A DNA stretch of 64,000 nt from Alviniconcha marisindica (taxonomy: Eukaryota > Mollusca > Gastropoda > Provannidae), in assembly GCA_018857735.1 (NCBI GenBank), contig JABMCL010002295.1, positions 1,936,001 to 2,000,000 of the forward strand, read 5' to 3'. The notes below the pieces were generated by a model. That model saw only the letters and a list, made by a program, of their open reading frames with translations, did not search any database and had not been told where the DNA came from. Made by a program: the position numbers and the translations under genes. Shown here piece after piece: positions 25,001 to 33,500 of the stretch. Within the stretch, counting starts at the first letter, position 1, and each line of letters opens with the position of its first letter.

Positions 25001-26089
25001 ATCTGCTTCATGATTGTCTCCCATGACTTTGTATTAGCATTAATAATTACTGCTTTCAGTAACAGCAGTTTTTTTTTATTTAAGGGAAAAAGATTATTCA
25101 AGGAAATAAATAGCATGTATTTTGCATGCAAATCTGTTGTATTGGCATCTACTTTGATGCTGTTTAACTTTAAGTGAGATTTTTTTAAACTACTATGTAG
25201 TACACATTCATAGCATAAGGTGAGTGGGGGGTAAAAAGTATTTTTGATGTTGAATGGGAGTCGACAGCATTTGCCCTTTTTGTGTCTTTTATGGTTTCAT
25301 AAAGTTCCCATCCTCCTACCCCCCAAGCCAGCTGTGGGCCGTTTTATAACATTGTTATGTTTTGCATGAACTGCATAAAAACATTTCCATTTGGTAAGCT
25401 CTAACATTAGAAATGCTGCAGTACTCACAGTTGTATAGCTCAGTTAACAAAACATTTGCTGCTATTAGTGCTAACTGCTAACTACCATTTTTACACAACA
25501 GAACATTGTTCTTAGGCTGTGGGTGCTCACTTAATTGTTCAGTTCATTTGTAATTGAAATTAAAAAATTCTGTAATTTTGTTTCGGCCTTGCCCTTTGTA
25601 GTCTAACTTCTACATTATGTCATGCAAACTGAAAATGCTTTCTGGGTTTATAACCGTGGAAAGTGAACGAAGTTTGCTGGGTTTGTGTAGAAAGTATTTT
25701 TCTCCATTCACAGGATCTCAGGTCTTGTGTAGCCTTTTCAGCTGCATTGCAGTTCACCTTACCATGAACAAAAACAGTAAAATATGGTTGTTGGATTTTT
25801 CAAAGTATACTTTCTTTACCATGCTTTGCTTAAATGCAAATCTGTTGCAATTCAACAGTAATCATTAACTGTAAAAACTAAGATATTGCTGTGCCTGGTT
25901 GAAAGATCCCATAGTTTTGTTTTAGTTTTTTAGCAGCGACTACTCTTTGGATGACTTAGTAGCCTTTATGCCTCATAATGGGGGGAGGGAGGGGGGGAGT
26001 TTAAATGACAGTTATCAAGACCAACTGACCTTTCCTTTGTTTTACTGTTTCAGGCATGGCGAAGTAACTGGAGTCATACCGATATGTGA
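291..26089 (+). CDS. ANKHD1: MASK / ANKHD1-ANKRD17 orthologue (ankyrin repeats + KH domain), 5'-partial, 21 exons
   Basis: Large scaffold and RNA-binding protein of the MASK family; known members act in the cytoplasm and nucleus in receptor tyrosine kinase and Hippo (Yorkie/YAP cofactor) signalling. Exons: 291-1005, 1656-1900, 4326-4529, 6535-6685, 7254-7399, 7704-7846, 8444-8549, 8982-9089, 9675-9912, 10342-10538, 10759-10976, 11878-11999, 12749-13225, 13862-13961, 14774-14896, 15094-15243, 16306-18224, 19059-19277, 19841-20061, 23394-23567, 26054-26089. All junctions are GT-AG, and summed lengths (6,012 nt) keep one frame to TGA. Order: Gln-rich linker, ten ankyrin repeats, EPPSAT box, basic stretch, KH domain, disordered tail. 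Blocks such as ESNHDTALTLACAGGH, SERTKDTPLSLACSGGR and VISRVIGRGGCNIN are near-identical to vertebrate ANKRD17/ANKHD1 as I remember them. Vertebrates have two paralogues, so the single symbol is approximate. The N-terminal ankyrin block is upstream of the window. The first AATAAA after the stop is at 27384. Confidence 0.95.
1656..1900 (+). CDS. ANKHD1: MASK exon: poly-Gln linker
   Basis: Phase 1 in, phase 0 out; acceptor ttggcag, donor gtctgt. It encodes about 82 residues dominated by Gln/Leu/Pro, including a run of six Gln (1744-1761). The donor is non-optimal: it lacks A at +3. The open frame beyond the donor makes a longer exon form possible. Confidence 0.75.
3563..3717. repeat. 78-bp tandem duplication
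   Basis: Two adjacent units start gtaaagagcttttaatcaag at 3563 and 3641, with few differences, each ending ...aacatataccaggag/a. The second unit leads directly into dispersed repeat family A. Confidence 0.85.
3665..3985. repeat. Dispersed repeat family A, copy 1
   Basis: Shares ordered blocks with 31994-32376: attaaccag, ggtcagacataccag, a GTGTGT/GTTTGTGTT block, CTAGTAGTA-type blocks, catgtatctgaccagtt, gtttgaaaaatgt and cagtcactg. The same order and orientation in two different genes indicates an old transposable-element family, type unknown. Confidence 0.8.
4326..4529 (+). CDS. ANKHD1: MASK exon: Gln/Ala-rich linker
   Basis: Exactly 68 codons, phase 0 to phase 0, after acceptor aacacag and before donor gtactg. 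It encodes a Gln-rich segment followed by an Ala/Thr tract and ends in PSVPVDKTQ, just before the second ankyrin block. The assignment rests on frame, composition and position. Confidence 0.75.
6535..6685 (+). CDS. ANKHD1: MASK exon: ankyrin block 2, repeat 1
   Basis: It encodes LDVDSQTESNHDTALTLACA and then an ankyrin repeat ending IEHRDKK. This is the strongest single match to vertebrate ANKRD17. The acceptor is a TAGCAG tandem site (6529-6534), so an extra CAG (Gln) codon could be included. Confidence 0.93.
7254..7399 (+). CDS. ANKHD1: MASK exon: ankyrin block 2, repeats 2-3
   Basis: It encodes GFTPLILGATAGHLEVVEIL and on to LACSGGRYE. The donor gtggga is weak. The exon end plus donor is duplicated 92 bp downstream inside the intron (see findings). 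Confidence 0.92.
7380..7625 (+). repeat. Tandem duplication covering a MASK 5' splice site
   Basis: Units of about 92-95 bp. The native exon end tagatacgag|gtgggatttg (7390-7409) recurs as tagatacaag|gtgggatttg at 7482-7501, and in part near 7585 (gctggatttgacagagtgcg). The second unit keeps about 20 bp of exon homology plus a donor. Confidence 0.85.
7704..7846 (+). CDS. ANKHD1: MASK exon: ankyrin block 2, repeats 3-4
   Basis: It encodes VVELLLARGANKEHRNVSDY and continues through SLAASGGYVNIIKLLLSHGA, with the canonical ankyrin TPL and GA turns. It ends in phase 2 before gttaga. Confidence 0.93.
8444..8549 (+). CDS. ANKHD1: MASK exon: ankyrin block 2, repeat 5
   Basis: It encodes TGSKLGISPLMLAAMNGHTQ and AVKLLLDMGSDINAQ, one complete ankyrin repeat. 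Acceptor attgcag, donor gttagc, phase 2 in and phase 0 out. Confidence 0.92.
8982..9089 (+). CDS. ANKHD1: MASK exon: ankyrin block 2, repeat 6
   Basis: Exactly 36 codons, phase 0 both ends: IETNRNTALTLACFQGRHEV then VSLLVDRKANIEHRAK. Being symmetric it could be skipped in frame. Confidence 0.92.
9675..9912 (+). CDS. ANKHD1: MASK exon: ankyrin block 2, repeats 7-9
   Basis: It encodes TGLTPLMEAASGGYVEVGRV, the family-specific APPVPSSRDTALTIAADKGH insertion and turn, and GNSPLWLACN. One variant is a turn reading LLLHRTASVDV, where other members as I recall have a Gly-Ala turn. Confidence 0.93.
10342..10538 (+). CDS. ANKHD1: MASK exon: ankyrin block 2, repeats 9-10
   Basis: It encodes GGHLDVVQLLVTAGADIDSQ and MAAFRKGHIKVVKWMV, closing the ten-repeat block, followed by the family segment SQFPSDTELQRF. 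Acceptor ttattcag, donor gtaggc. Confidence 0.93.
10759..10976 (+). CDS. ANKHD1: MASK exon: post-ankyrin charged coiled segment
   Basis: It encodes CMDIIVSAKDRQAAEANKNA followed by a Lys/Arg/Glu-rich helix (AAKRRERRKERKKKEK), likely a coiled coil and possibly a nuclear localisation signal. Donor gtgagt at 10977. A stop lies just beyond if the intron is retained. Confidence 0.92.
10977..11877 (+). other. MASK intron with AAT-headed dispersed repeat
   Basis: No coding signal. The stretch 11366-11645 belongs to dispersed repeat family B. The remainder is unremarkable. Confidence 0.55.
11366..11645 (+). repeat. Dispersed repeat family B (AATAATAATGG-headed), copy 1
   Basis: Starts with (AAT)n then gggagatttctagagtgcct; later contains gaagattaaggctggacttgaaa. 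The head resembles 28270-28330 and 40864-40915, and the later block resembles 28617-28645. This head style is common in mollusc genomes (from memory). Confidence 0.55.
11878..11999 (+). CDS. ANKHD1: MASK exon: acidic segment and EPPSAT box
   Basis: It encodes a Glu/Asp-rich stretch (QDIDEDDDEENVR) and then VEPPSATVTSTIG, which matches the EPPSAT-T-TIG box of the family. Phase 2 in, phase 1 out. Confidence 0.9.
12749..13225 (+). CDS. ANKHD1: MASK exon: Ser/Thr-rich linker with basic motifs
   Basis: 159 codons of Ser/Thr/Ala-rich sequence with two basic clusters, RKNRRNKKEK and SKRKRND, which are candidate nuclear localisation motifs. Acceptor gttgcag, donor gtaagt. Confidence 0.88.
13862..13961 (+). 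CDS. ANKHD1: MASK exon: linker before KH domain
   Basis: It encodes GVGDLDDFGPKSLLPNKEID and RLSKNMDKVKIGTR. No motif is recognised; it is supported by frame continuity and good GT-AG sites (ctgcag, gtgaga). Confidence 0.8.
14774..14896 (+). CDS. ANKHD1: MASK exon: GWKEV box preceding KH domain
   Basis: It encodes ...SPLGTSPRKGQRKDEGWKEV then TRK, matching the basic-EGWKEV motif before the KH domain in vertebrates. Acceptor is tttcagtttcag, two AGs 6 nt apart. Starts 14774 and 14780 both keep frame and differ by Phe-Ser. Confidence 0.88.
15094..15243 (+). CDS. ANKHD1: MASK exon: KH domain
   Basis: It encodes SKRVTVPANVISRVIGRGGC, NINSIRDASSAHVDIEKSQK and ERVITIK. The GRGG tetrapeptide is the KH GXXG nucleic-acid-binding loop. 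Type I KH fold: beta-alpha, GXXG, alpha-beta-beta visible in order, with the last helix in the next exon. Confidence 0.95.
16103..16219. repeat. Imperfect ~60-bp tandem duplication near a MASK 3' splice site
   Basis: Two units with ggcagctt...gtgatagaatctSatttgta and aggaaattgt, ending about 85 bp before the acceptor of the large KH-end exon. Confidence 0.75.
16306..18224 (+). CDS. ANKHD1: MASK exon: end of KH domain and long disordered Pro/Gly/Ser-rich region
   Basis: The largest exon, 640 codons. It starts with the last KH helix (GSAEATRMAQAMITLLVMEP) and then is almost entirely Ser/Pro/Gly/Ala/Asn-rich, with Gly-Pro runs near 18000-18120. The segment KAPGYKAGIRTASPHSRQDQ may correspond to the KAPGFRPP region in vertebrates. 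Codon use is more GC-rich than the neighbouring introns. Confidence 0.93.
19059..19277 (+). CDS. ANKHD1: MASK exon: conserved C-terminal region
   Basis: It encodes a Pro-rich start and then RRVIRPIGGERAAQRKLPLG, corresponding to the KVPVPIGTERSAR region of vertebrate ANKRD17, and DFNKMVWGYT. Phase 1 in and out. Confidence 0.88.
19841..20061 (+). CDS. ANKHD1: MASK exon: conserved C-terminal region
   Basis: It encodes EMGKDWMPPTNPQM, a Ser/Thr/Ala linker, then EGISGFQETFAGSGIDPSAD. Acceptor gtaacag, donor gtgagt, ending in phase 0. Confidence 0.85.
20062..23393 (+). other. Long MASK intron, no recognised element
   Basis: 3.3 kb of AT-rich sequence with short homopolymers. I see no conserved open frame, repeat or RNA gene. 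Confidence 0.5.
23394..23567 (+). CDS. ANKHD1: MASK exon: penultimate, Met/Gly-rich
   Basis: It encodes NPQMMMQQMYSNGLNYNLPN, MFGS, a Gly-rich run and MWNQGIKAGPNEAGDSE, 58 codons in phase 0. The donor GAG|gtagag is chosen because it joins the last exon in a frame ending like the family. A second donor (ccacag|gtagac) and a readthrough stop at 23616-23618 also exist. Confidence 0.7.
23568..26053 (+). other. Last MASK intron, no recognised element
   Basis: 2.5 kb, AT-rich, with a short GT run near 24895-24910. No coding exon was recognised between the penultimate and last exons. Confidence 0.5.
26054..26089 (+). CDS. ANKHD1: MASK terminal coding exon
   Basis: After acceptor tgtttcag it encodes AWRSNWSHTDM and stops at TGA 26087-26089. 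The spaced tryptophans resemble the Trp-containing end of vertebrate members, which supports this frame, but the exon is short and the assignment is moderate. 3' UTR follows. Confidence 0.6.
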   Translation, partial: AWRSNWSHTDM

Positions 26090-26648
26090 GGATGTACCAA
26101 GCCTAAAACAAGTTTAAATGGCCGTGAATCACAAGTGATTTTGGACATCATTGTGTTACCTTGATTTGGAATGGGGAAATATACTTTCCAGTTATTACTA
26201 TTTCTGTGCGTTTAGTGCTGATGCTCATGTATGAGTGAGCGTCAATTTGCACGAGGGTTTTGAACGTGCATGGTTGGTTAATTTCACCATGCTTGTGTTC
26301 AGTACAGTCAACTCTTTCTCCCTCTTTCTTTTTCTTTTCATTTTTTTTTCCTTTGGATGAACTTTATTTAGATTTTTCCTTTCTGATGATAGGAAGAATG
26401 TCACTTATGAATGTAAGAAGAAGAAGAAAATAAGCTTGGAAAAGTATGAGATGAAAACTTGTTTGGTGCACTATTTTGTGTACATGTGGCTGTGTGTATT
26501 TGAGAGGAGTGTTGTATGTGGACGTGTGTTAAGTATGTATAAATTGGTGGTTTCTCTCAGCACTCCAGTCCAACCAGAAAGGTCACAGGTGCAACCCTTT
26601 TCTCAGTAATTCTCAGTCTAAGCACACATTTACTTGACATGCTTCTCT

Positions 26649-26677
<29 letters not shown>
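26649..26677. repeat. Poly-C run of 29
   Basis: Uninterrupted C tract directly visible; possible i-motif/G4 on the other strand, and prone to sequencing error. Confidence 0.95.
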
Positions 26678-26679
<2 letters not shown>

Positions 26680-27594
26680 CAACATACACAATACTTCTTC
26701 TCAGACTAAAAAATAGTGCAGTAGCAATGACATTACCCAAGAGTGTAGGCGACAAATGTGCTCGAACACCTGCCATGGCCAACACAGAAAGTACATATAC
26801 TACGTAACATCGGGCGCTTATGTAAGGATGCAATTTGTGTGAGAATGTGCATCTGATTATGCATGTGTAGTTGTTTTTTAAAGACGGCACTTCACACTAC
26901 TAGAACTGTAATGTAAAACTGGCCTTGAACACTCTGTGTCTGTAAAAGGACTAGCCTTCTCAAGTCAGAACCGGTTTTACATTGTTCAGCAGGAAGAAGG
27001 GACCGAAATGGAAAACTCGCTCACATGCACACACATTTAAAAATCGAGAAGGGACAGTCATACAAAACAACGTCAGCCTAGTGCCATATGTGTCACACCC
27101 CTTCGTGTTTGGCATGGTATGTGCATGCACAGGCATCAAATGGAAAAATACCAGAGTCTGGCCACCACCACCCTTGCTGTATTTTGCACACACGATTCAG
27201 TCAGTCGATCATCATAACTTTAAGACTAAACGGTTAATTGTTGGAACATCTCAAAACAAAACAAAATCTATTTTTAATTTCAGGTTGAGGTATAAAAAAC
27301 AAGAAAAAAAACAAGCAAGTAATTAATTGCTGAGGTGTTTTATTTAAATCTTGAAGACCTTACAGAGTAATTCCAATGGGGAAAATAAAAATAGTACAGT
27401 CCTACTCACTTCATAAAGTTTTCTATTTTTATTATGACTGGGCTCTTCTACATGTTGGACAAAATATATTTTTAGAAAGTTTCTTTAAGCCAGATCTTTC
27501 AAATATTGCCAGTCAGCTGATATTGATAGAATTTCATGATTACAACAGTCTGAAAGATAACTGAATGAACTATTTTCGTAGTCAAGCTGTTGGA

Positions 27595-27780
27595 TTTTAT
27601 TTAAACTTTGTGGGAGTGTTAAATTGTGCTAAACAAAACTGTTTCTGGTGCATAGTGTATACGTATAAAAGAGAAAGGGTGGTGTCTTTTATTTAAACTT
27701 TGTGGGAGTGTTAAATTGTGCTAAACAAAACTGTTTCTGGTGCATAGTGTATACGTATAAAAGAGAAAGGGTGTTGTCTT
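27595..27780. repeat. Near-perfect 92-bp tandem duplication
   Basis: Two units beginning ttttatttaaactttgtggg at 27595 and 27687 are almost identical to the end (agagaaagggtgKtgtcttt), so the duplication is recent. Confidence 0.95.
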
Positions 27781-27787
27781 TGGTGTC

Positions 27788-27850
27788 ATAGTTCAGGAGC
27801 TGTGTGAGTCGAGGTGGCCATCCTGGGCTGTCCGTCCTAATGAGCCTTCT
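27788..27850 (+). repeat. Dispersed repeat family D, copy 1
   Basis: The segment gttcaggagctgtgtgagtc...aggtggccatcctgggctgtccgtcctaatgag matches the reverse complement of 37020-37083, so this is an interspersed family in opposite orientations. Type unknown; a CAT-rich run follows at 27950-27965. Confidence 0.6.
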
Positions 27851-28265
27851 GGCTTCTGTGGATGTAAAGATTTATTGAACCATGCTTCGGCATTGGTCAC
27901 AGCTTGTCCCTAATATGTCAGCCGACATCTGAGGACATTAAGCATCACTTCATCATCATCATCTTTGGTGTCTCTGTTGACTATAGCATGCAAGCAAACA
28001 GAAGGAAATCGGCAGTGGTCACTGAAAGGAAGAAGTGCAACTGAACTGGGGTGCACAAAGGACGGTATTAGCCCCAGAACAACTTACTTTGAGAAGCACA
28101 TTAATCCCTGTTGACATGAGCCATGACAGTTTGACTCGGATTACTTAGCTTATCATTGCTTCGGGGGGATGGTTAATATGGAGCCTTTGGCAATAAACCG
28201 AACACCGCCCGGAGATTCTATGGTTGTGGCGTATCATAGTTGGGAATAGCTGGGTGTGGCATGTG

Positions 28266-28740
28266 TAGTAATAATAATAATGATGTACATTTATCATGCG
28301 CTCATCAATGTCCTGAGCGCTCACATGATACATATTAACCTAAATACAATATTCTATACACACGTAGAGCACAATCCTACCAAAACAATTTACACAAAGG
28401 ATACAGAAAAACAAACGAAGATACGCGTACAAATCTCAATCAATTGAGACATCTATGACTGGTGTGCGTGCGCTCGCCCCCCCTCCCCCATCCACCCATG
28501 CACACATGCATATGCGCATATATGTATATGCATATGCATGCACACACTCACACACACACACACTGACTAGCAGAAACTGGGTATTGATATTAGTTGGGGC
28601 GGAAATACTGTGAGAAGAGGAAGGCTTTAGTTCGGCTTTAAAATATGACAGAGTTGAACAGTGTCTAAGGTCTTGTGGGAGTGAATTCCAAATGTGCTGT
28701 CCAAAGCAAGAGAAAGTGCGAATGCCATGAGTTTTGCGAG
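28266..28740 (+). repeat. Dispersed repeat family B, copy 2 with internal CA-rich run
   Basis: Head (TAA)n-tgatgtacatttatcatgcg; later block aggaaggctttagttcggct...ggtcttgtgggagtgaattcc parallels 11563-11640 (tggacttgaaa..., aaggtcttagtgg). Boundaries are approximate. Confidence 0.5.
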
Positions 28741-28774
28741 TCCCCATGGCGCGGGGAGGGGGGGGGGGAGACAT

Positions 28775-29000
28775 ACCGGCACAAACTCCAAGCACTGGTT
28801 TACGACATCCTTCCTTCAAGGAGGAAGGTGCCGGAAAGCGATGCTCGGAGTGCGATACCGGCACTGCAGGTTTGGAGTGGCTGCCGACGGCGGTGGTGGC
28901 AAGGCTTATTTACCACTGACACAGTGCGGCATGACCACTGTGCTCTTTCTAGCTCAGTGGGCATCACCCAAGAGAATGAAAAAGATACTACAACTGAGAC
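28775..29000 (+). repeat. Dispersed repeat family C, copy 1
   Basis: Shares the block ccttccttcaaggaggaagg followed by tgccggaaagcgatgct with 48572-48610, flanked by caaactc-aagcactggt and further 3' similarity. The CCTTCCT..AGGAAGG part is a near-perfect hairpin. Confidence 0.75.
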
Positions 29001-29749
29001 CACACACATACACAAGAACACTCGCGCACGCACACCCACACGAACACACACTCGCACGCACTGACACACACTCGCTGCCGAGAAACCCGCAGCGAGCCAG
29101 CGAGTCAACGCGCGGCTATGGCCGCAGTGACTATCGTTTTTTTATAATGATGAAGGGGATTTCTATGGCGCCCCTCTGCGTTTTACCGAACACTAACAAC
29201 ACGGACACAGAAACACATACACTCGCACGGCAAGTCGGACGGGGGAATAGAGACGACTGTGAAGAGGACATTCATAGTTCATCGGTACTGAAGAGATGAA
29301 GGCGGCCATGAAAGAGGGAGAACTCGCTGAGATGAGTCAGTGGTGGAGATGAATACTAAAGGACATAGCGGCATGAGAAGGATGGTGAACAACTATGTAA
29401 GGAAGTGGAACCAAAGCCTTTCAGTCTTCTTTAGGCCTGTCATTAGCTGTGTACATGATACCAACTTTGATGAAGCTGATTTACATTTTCTTTCGGCAAA
29501 GCCTACCTCAGTGCATGGTTGCGGCCGGTACGAGCCGTCTTGGTGTGTCAGTTACCGCGCTGTGTATATTTCCTGACATGTAATAATAAATACCGCCCAG
29601 AAGTCAGTCAGTGGAGACCACCATGACCATGATGAACTTGTCAGTCATATAAACTGAGTACGCGGCGTGGCTGACAGTGCGTATAATACGCTGTTTTTGG
29701 CTATTGTCTGTATGACTCCCCCCAAAAGACAACAAAAAAACAACAACCA

Positions 29750-29815
29750 CAAACACACACACACACACACACAAAACAACAGCAAAAACAACACACACAC
29801 ACACACACACACATG
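29750..29815. repeat. CA microsatellite cluster
   Basis: Two (CA)n runs separated by AAAACAACAGC-type sequence. Confidence 0.9.
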
Positions 29816-30449
29816 ACACAGACACACAAACCGAAAAAAAGAACAAATTTGAACAAAATGCCAATAAGTTAAAAACAAAACAACAACAACAACAGTTGAA
29901 TTAGGATATCAGTGAAGATTAGTCTGTTCGACGTTCGTGTTGTTTCTCATCTTCATCTTCCACTTCGTTCGCTCCAGCTAGTATGCCTTCTGATTCACAA
30001 GGGGGTGTTTTCCAGCCGAGAATACCTCAAGGACACCAAGTCCGCCTACGCAAGAGCGAGCGCATGCCCATTATTCTGATCGGTGTGTAAGCATGGAATT
30101 TCACTATTGTTTGAGACGGACTTTTGGCATCCTAAAATATGCAATATATCGTCTGTTAGTTTAGATACATTTTAGTTTAATGCGTATTTAAATCTGAGCA
30201 CAAAGCCTTTTCTTAAAGAAAAAAGTAACTTTTTATTCCAATCTTTGTCCCCTAGTTCAGAATGAGGCATTACCACTCTGTGCTAAGAATAGAATAGCCC
30301 TCAACCAATCACAGAGCTGATTTATGCTCGTGAACCAGACGACAGTAGGAACTGTCTGCCATCATTTTGACTCATGCCTCACGCTGCTCGGAGCAAGTTG
30401 CGGAGAAAACTCTTCTTCAAACGCATCCTGTGCCCGATCGCAAACAATC

Positions 30450-30507
30450 ATGTGTGCCACTGGATTGATACTTGCTGTCGTTCTCATCGTTGGGGTTTGG
30501 AACGTTG
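30450..30507 (+). CDS. Lectin receptor exon 1: signal peptide
   Basis: Encodes 19 residues plus one base before donor gtgagt at 30508. Short polar N-terminus, 12-residue hydrophobic core, then VG|AST, a plausible cleavage region completed in exon 2. An upstream in-frame ATG at 30324 would give a non-hydrophobic extension and has a poor context. Confidence 0.75.
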
Positions 30508-33500
30508 GTGAGTATGGAATGTGCATCGATACACCGTTGTACTGTACGTGTTGTTTTTGGTTGCGTGGAGCGCGAAACATAGAGTGCCGAGGTCGCATCA
30601 GTATGTTATGTCATCGGTACCATGTTATCTTGGTCATTTTGGCCCAACCAACATCAGTGTTGTTGTTGATGTGACTTGAGTCAGGTTTGCTTGCTGTTTG
30701 TATCTTTACTCGAATTTTGCCTCTGTTGTGCAGCAAGAATCACTGACGAGAGTGCTTGTTTGGATGCTCAGTGAAATTACGTCACTAATAGTTCTAGTTC
30801 TACTTCTAGTCATCTACGGGAGATTAGCGTGCCCAGGTAACCCGGCCAAGATTCTGTTACTACATACAAATATTAGACGGGAATTTAAAAACATTCACGT
30901 AGAATAATCAACAGAAACAATAACTGCAAACTGATATCAGCAGAGAATGTGTGAGAGATGAGCATTCAGTGTTTCACTCTAGAGTTTGGGGTTGTGAAGA
31001 AAGTGCATCATGCACACTGATAGTAATACTAAGTAATACTAGTAGTGGTATGTAGCATACAAACAATTAGCAGCATGGTGACCGTTGGACCCTGTGGGCA
31101 GGATTATCCATGTTAACACATTGTGATGGTTTGATAAGCACTAAGCAATGTATGGTTACTGTACCGCACCAGCCGTAGTCAAGCATAGTGATGTACTTTA
31201 ACTGGATATAAGTATGTAATTAAGTTGGTGTTTTACGCCCAGTCAACCAGTACAGTTATAACTTAAATCACATTATCAGTGCAGTTAACTGGCAATTAAC
31301 CTAGAACATCATAAATATTCTAGGTTCTTGATAAACAAAAAAGCAGAGCAAAAAGAAACAGTACTTATTTTCCTTTTTTTTTTTTTTTTTTACAGTTAGA
31401 TCATTTGCTAAAATATTTTGATGTGCTGACTATAAATTAATGGTAAATCAAAGCCAAAGGACCTCTTAAAGTCAAGATTAAATCTGTGTCCATCTTCATT
31501 ACCTTTTTCCTCTCCTATTCACTCATGAATTATTCTGCTGCACTTTCACAGTAAACAGCTGTAAACTGAATGGGTGTTGCCTTTCCACAGTTGTGACAGT
31601 AGCACAGCTTAAATGTCACTGTTACAGGCCATTGTGCTGGCACTGACCTTTCACTTTAGCTGCATACCAGTGCCGAAAACCATACTGATAGTGATACAAT
31701 ATTGGTATTTTGTCATCAAACTGATGTTTTTGATCAGCGTATCAGTCTGTCACTGTATGCAAGAAGAAGCATGCTGTATTTTATGGAGTAAAGGTTGCTA
31801 CTGCTGGTAGAAACAACCAAGTATGCTGCCGCTGTACTGGTATGCCACATGGTGAAAACTTCATACTAAGGTTTACCCATACCAGTATACCATTAATTAC
31901 TAAATTAGTGATATTTTACAGCACAGCTCTACTTTTCACAGCTGACTTTCTGCTCACAAAACTGACAGGCTTATAATTATCTTGGTGCAGAGTTCAAATT
32001 AACCAGTAATTTCCAGTATTTTACCAGTTAAGATCAGCAGGTACCAGGGAAGAACTCAAGAAGAGGTCAGACATACCAGCTGTTATTTTATTTGACTGGC
32101 TCTCAAAAAAAGAAAAGAAGGAATAAATGAATGCAGCAGCAGCAGAGAGAGTGGGGTGTGTTGAGTGGGTGTGTTTGTGTTTTGTAAACTGAGAAGAGAA
32201 CAGGATGGTTACTAGTACAGTAGTAGAGCTCTAGCACTAGTAATAGTACAGTAGTAGTAGTACAGATGGCCATGTATCTGACCAGTTACAGTGATTGACC
32301 GTTTTTTGGGAACCACTTTCACCACCTTACACTATAGATCTCACACCAGTTTGAAAAATGTTTAGTGCAGTCACTGTATGTGCTCTTGCCGGAATTGTTT
32401 ATATGTGCAGTTTCCCTGGGCATGAAAAAGGTTTAATTAAATATGCCATTTGTTGTTTTGTTTTTGTTTCCAATGACCAATAGATTTATTTTGACATTTT
32501 CTCAGTACCACTTGATACTGTTAATAGTAATAGTAATACTGCAAAGTTCTACTTTTCACAGTTGATATTCTGTTCACAAAGCTGACAGTGTATAAGCTCA
32601 TGATGCTTTTGAAATTGAATTATGTTCTATTTTCCCAGACAGGATTTTTTTTAATTGAATGTGCCATTTATTCTTTTAAATTTCATTATCAACAGATATA
32701 TTTTTTCTTGACACTCAGTTTAACACTAACAGTAACACCTGATGCTTTAAACAAAGAATGGTGATACTGATAGCCTTCTTTGTGAGCACCAATTTTAAAA
32801 GAAAATGTGGTGAGTCAGAATTAGCCCCTTTTGTTTTGCCGGCACCTCAGAATATCTGCTGTTTGATCAAATATGACGAAAGCACTCCATAGATTCTTTT
32901 GCAAGGGTGTACTACAATTTGGAAACTGATAACAGATTGTGGCTGCTAATGAAGGTTGTTTTATAAAGATTGAAGAAGAATTTATGTCCTTTTAAGTTTT
33001 ATAGAAAGAAAAAAAAACTTTTTCTTTACAACTTTGATTAAAAAAATGTTTTTTACAAGTGCATAATTTACATCCTCCAGTTTCCCAAAGACAAGGTAAA
33101 ATAATCAGAAACACAACATTTATACAGTTTTATTTGTTGTTCATGTGAGCAAGTGCTCTTTGTACGTTTTTACAATAATCCCGCCCCGGTTATCAGATCC
33201 ATGCAATTTCATTACTGTACTGTTAGTAACCCGGGAACTGGAGCAGACGACGCTTTTGTTTTGAGACGCTTTTGTTTTGAAGCGCTGCGTGTTGCGTAAC
33301 GCCACATGGCCTTCACACAGCTGACCGGCGATAGCCGCTGGTGCGCGCCATTTTCAAATCTGTTTACTCCCTTAATATTTTGACCGCTTGTTTGTTTACC
33401 TACTCTTTGTTCACCTAGTCCTTTTTATGCACTAAGTCATGTGTAATGTAATTTGGCATCTTAGAATGTTTATTTAGATCTTATTTAGACGCAGGGTCGA

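Larger units (their letters stand above)
26090..30449. other. Intergenic region, including MASK 3' UTR and lectin 5' flank
   Basis: It contains a 29-nt poly-C run (26649-26677), AATAAA at 27384 and 28192, a 92-bp duplication (27595-27780), dispersed repeats (27788-27850, 28266-29000) and CA-rich runs (29750-29815). Open frames such as 28694-29299 are repeat-derived and not believed. No clear core promoter motif could be assigned to the lectin gene. Confidence 0.5.

Noticed and set aside
28951..28962. TAGCTCAGTGG, a perfect tRNA A box
   Set aside because: No B box is found within 100 bp on the same strand.
28694..29299. 201-codon open frame (+)
   Set aside because: It runs through dispersed repeat C and CA-rich sequence, has no domain-like pattern, and overlaps competing frames on both strands.
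30324..30449. Upstream in-frame ATG extending the lectin N-terminus by 42 codons
   Set aside because: Poor start context, and it would bury the signal peptide behind a polar Cys/Ser/Asn-rich stretch; kept only as an alternative.
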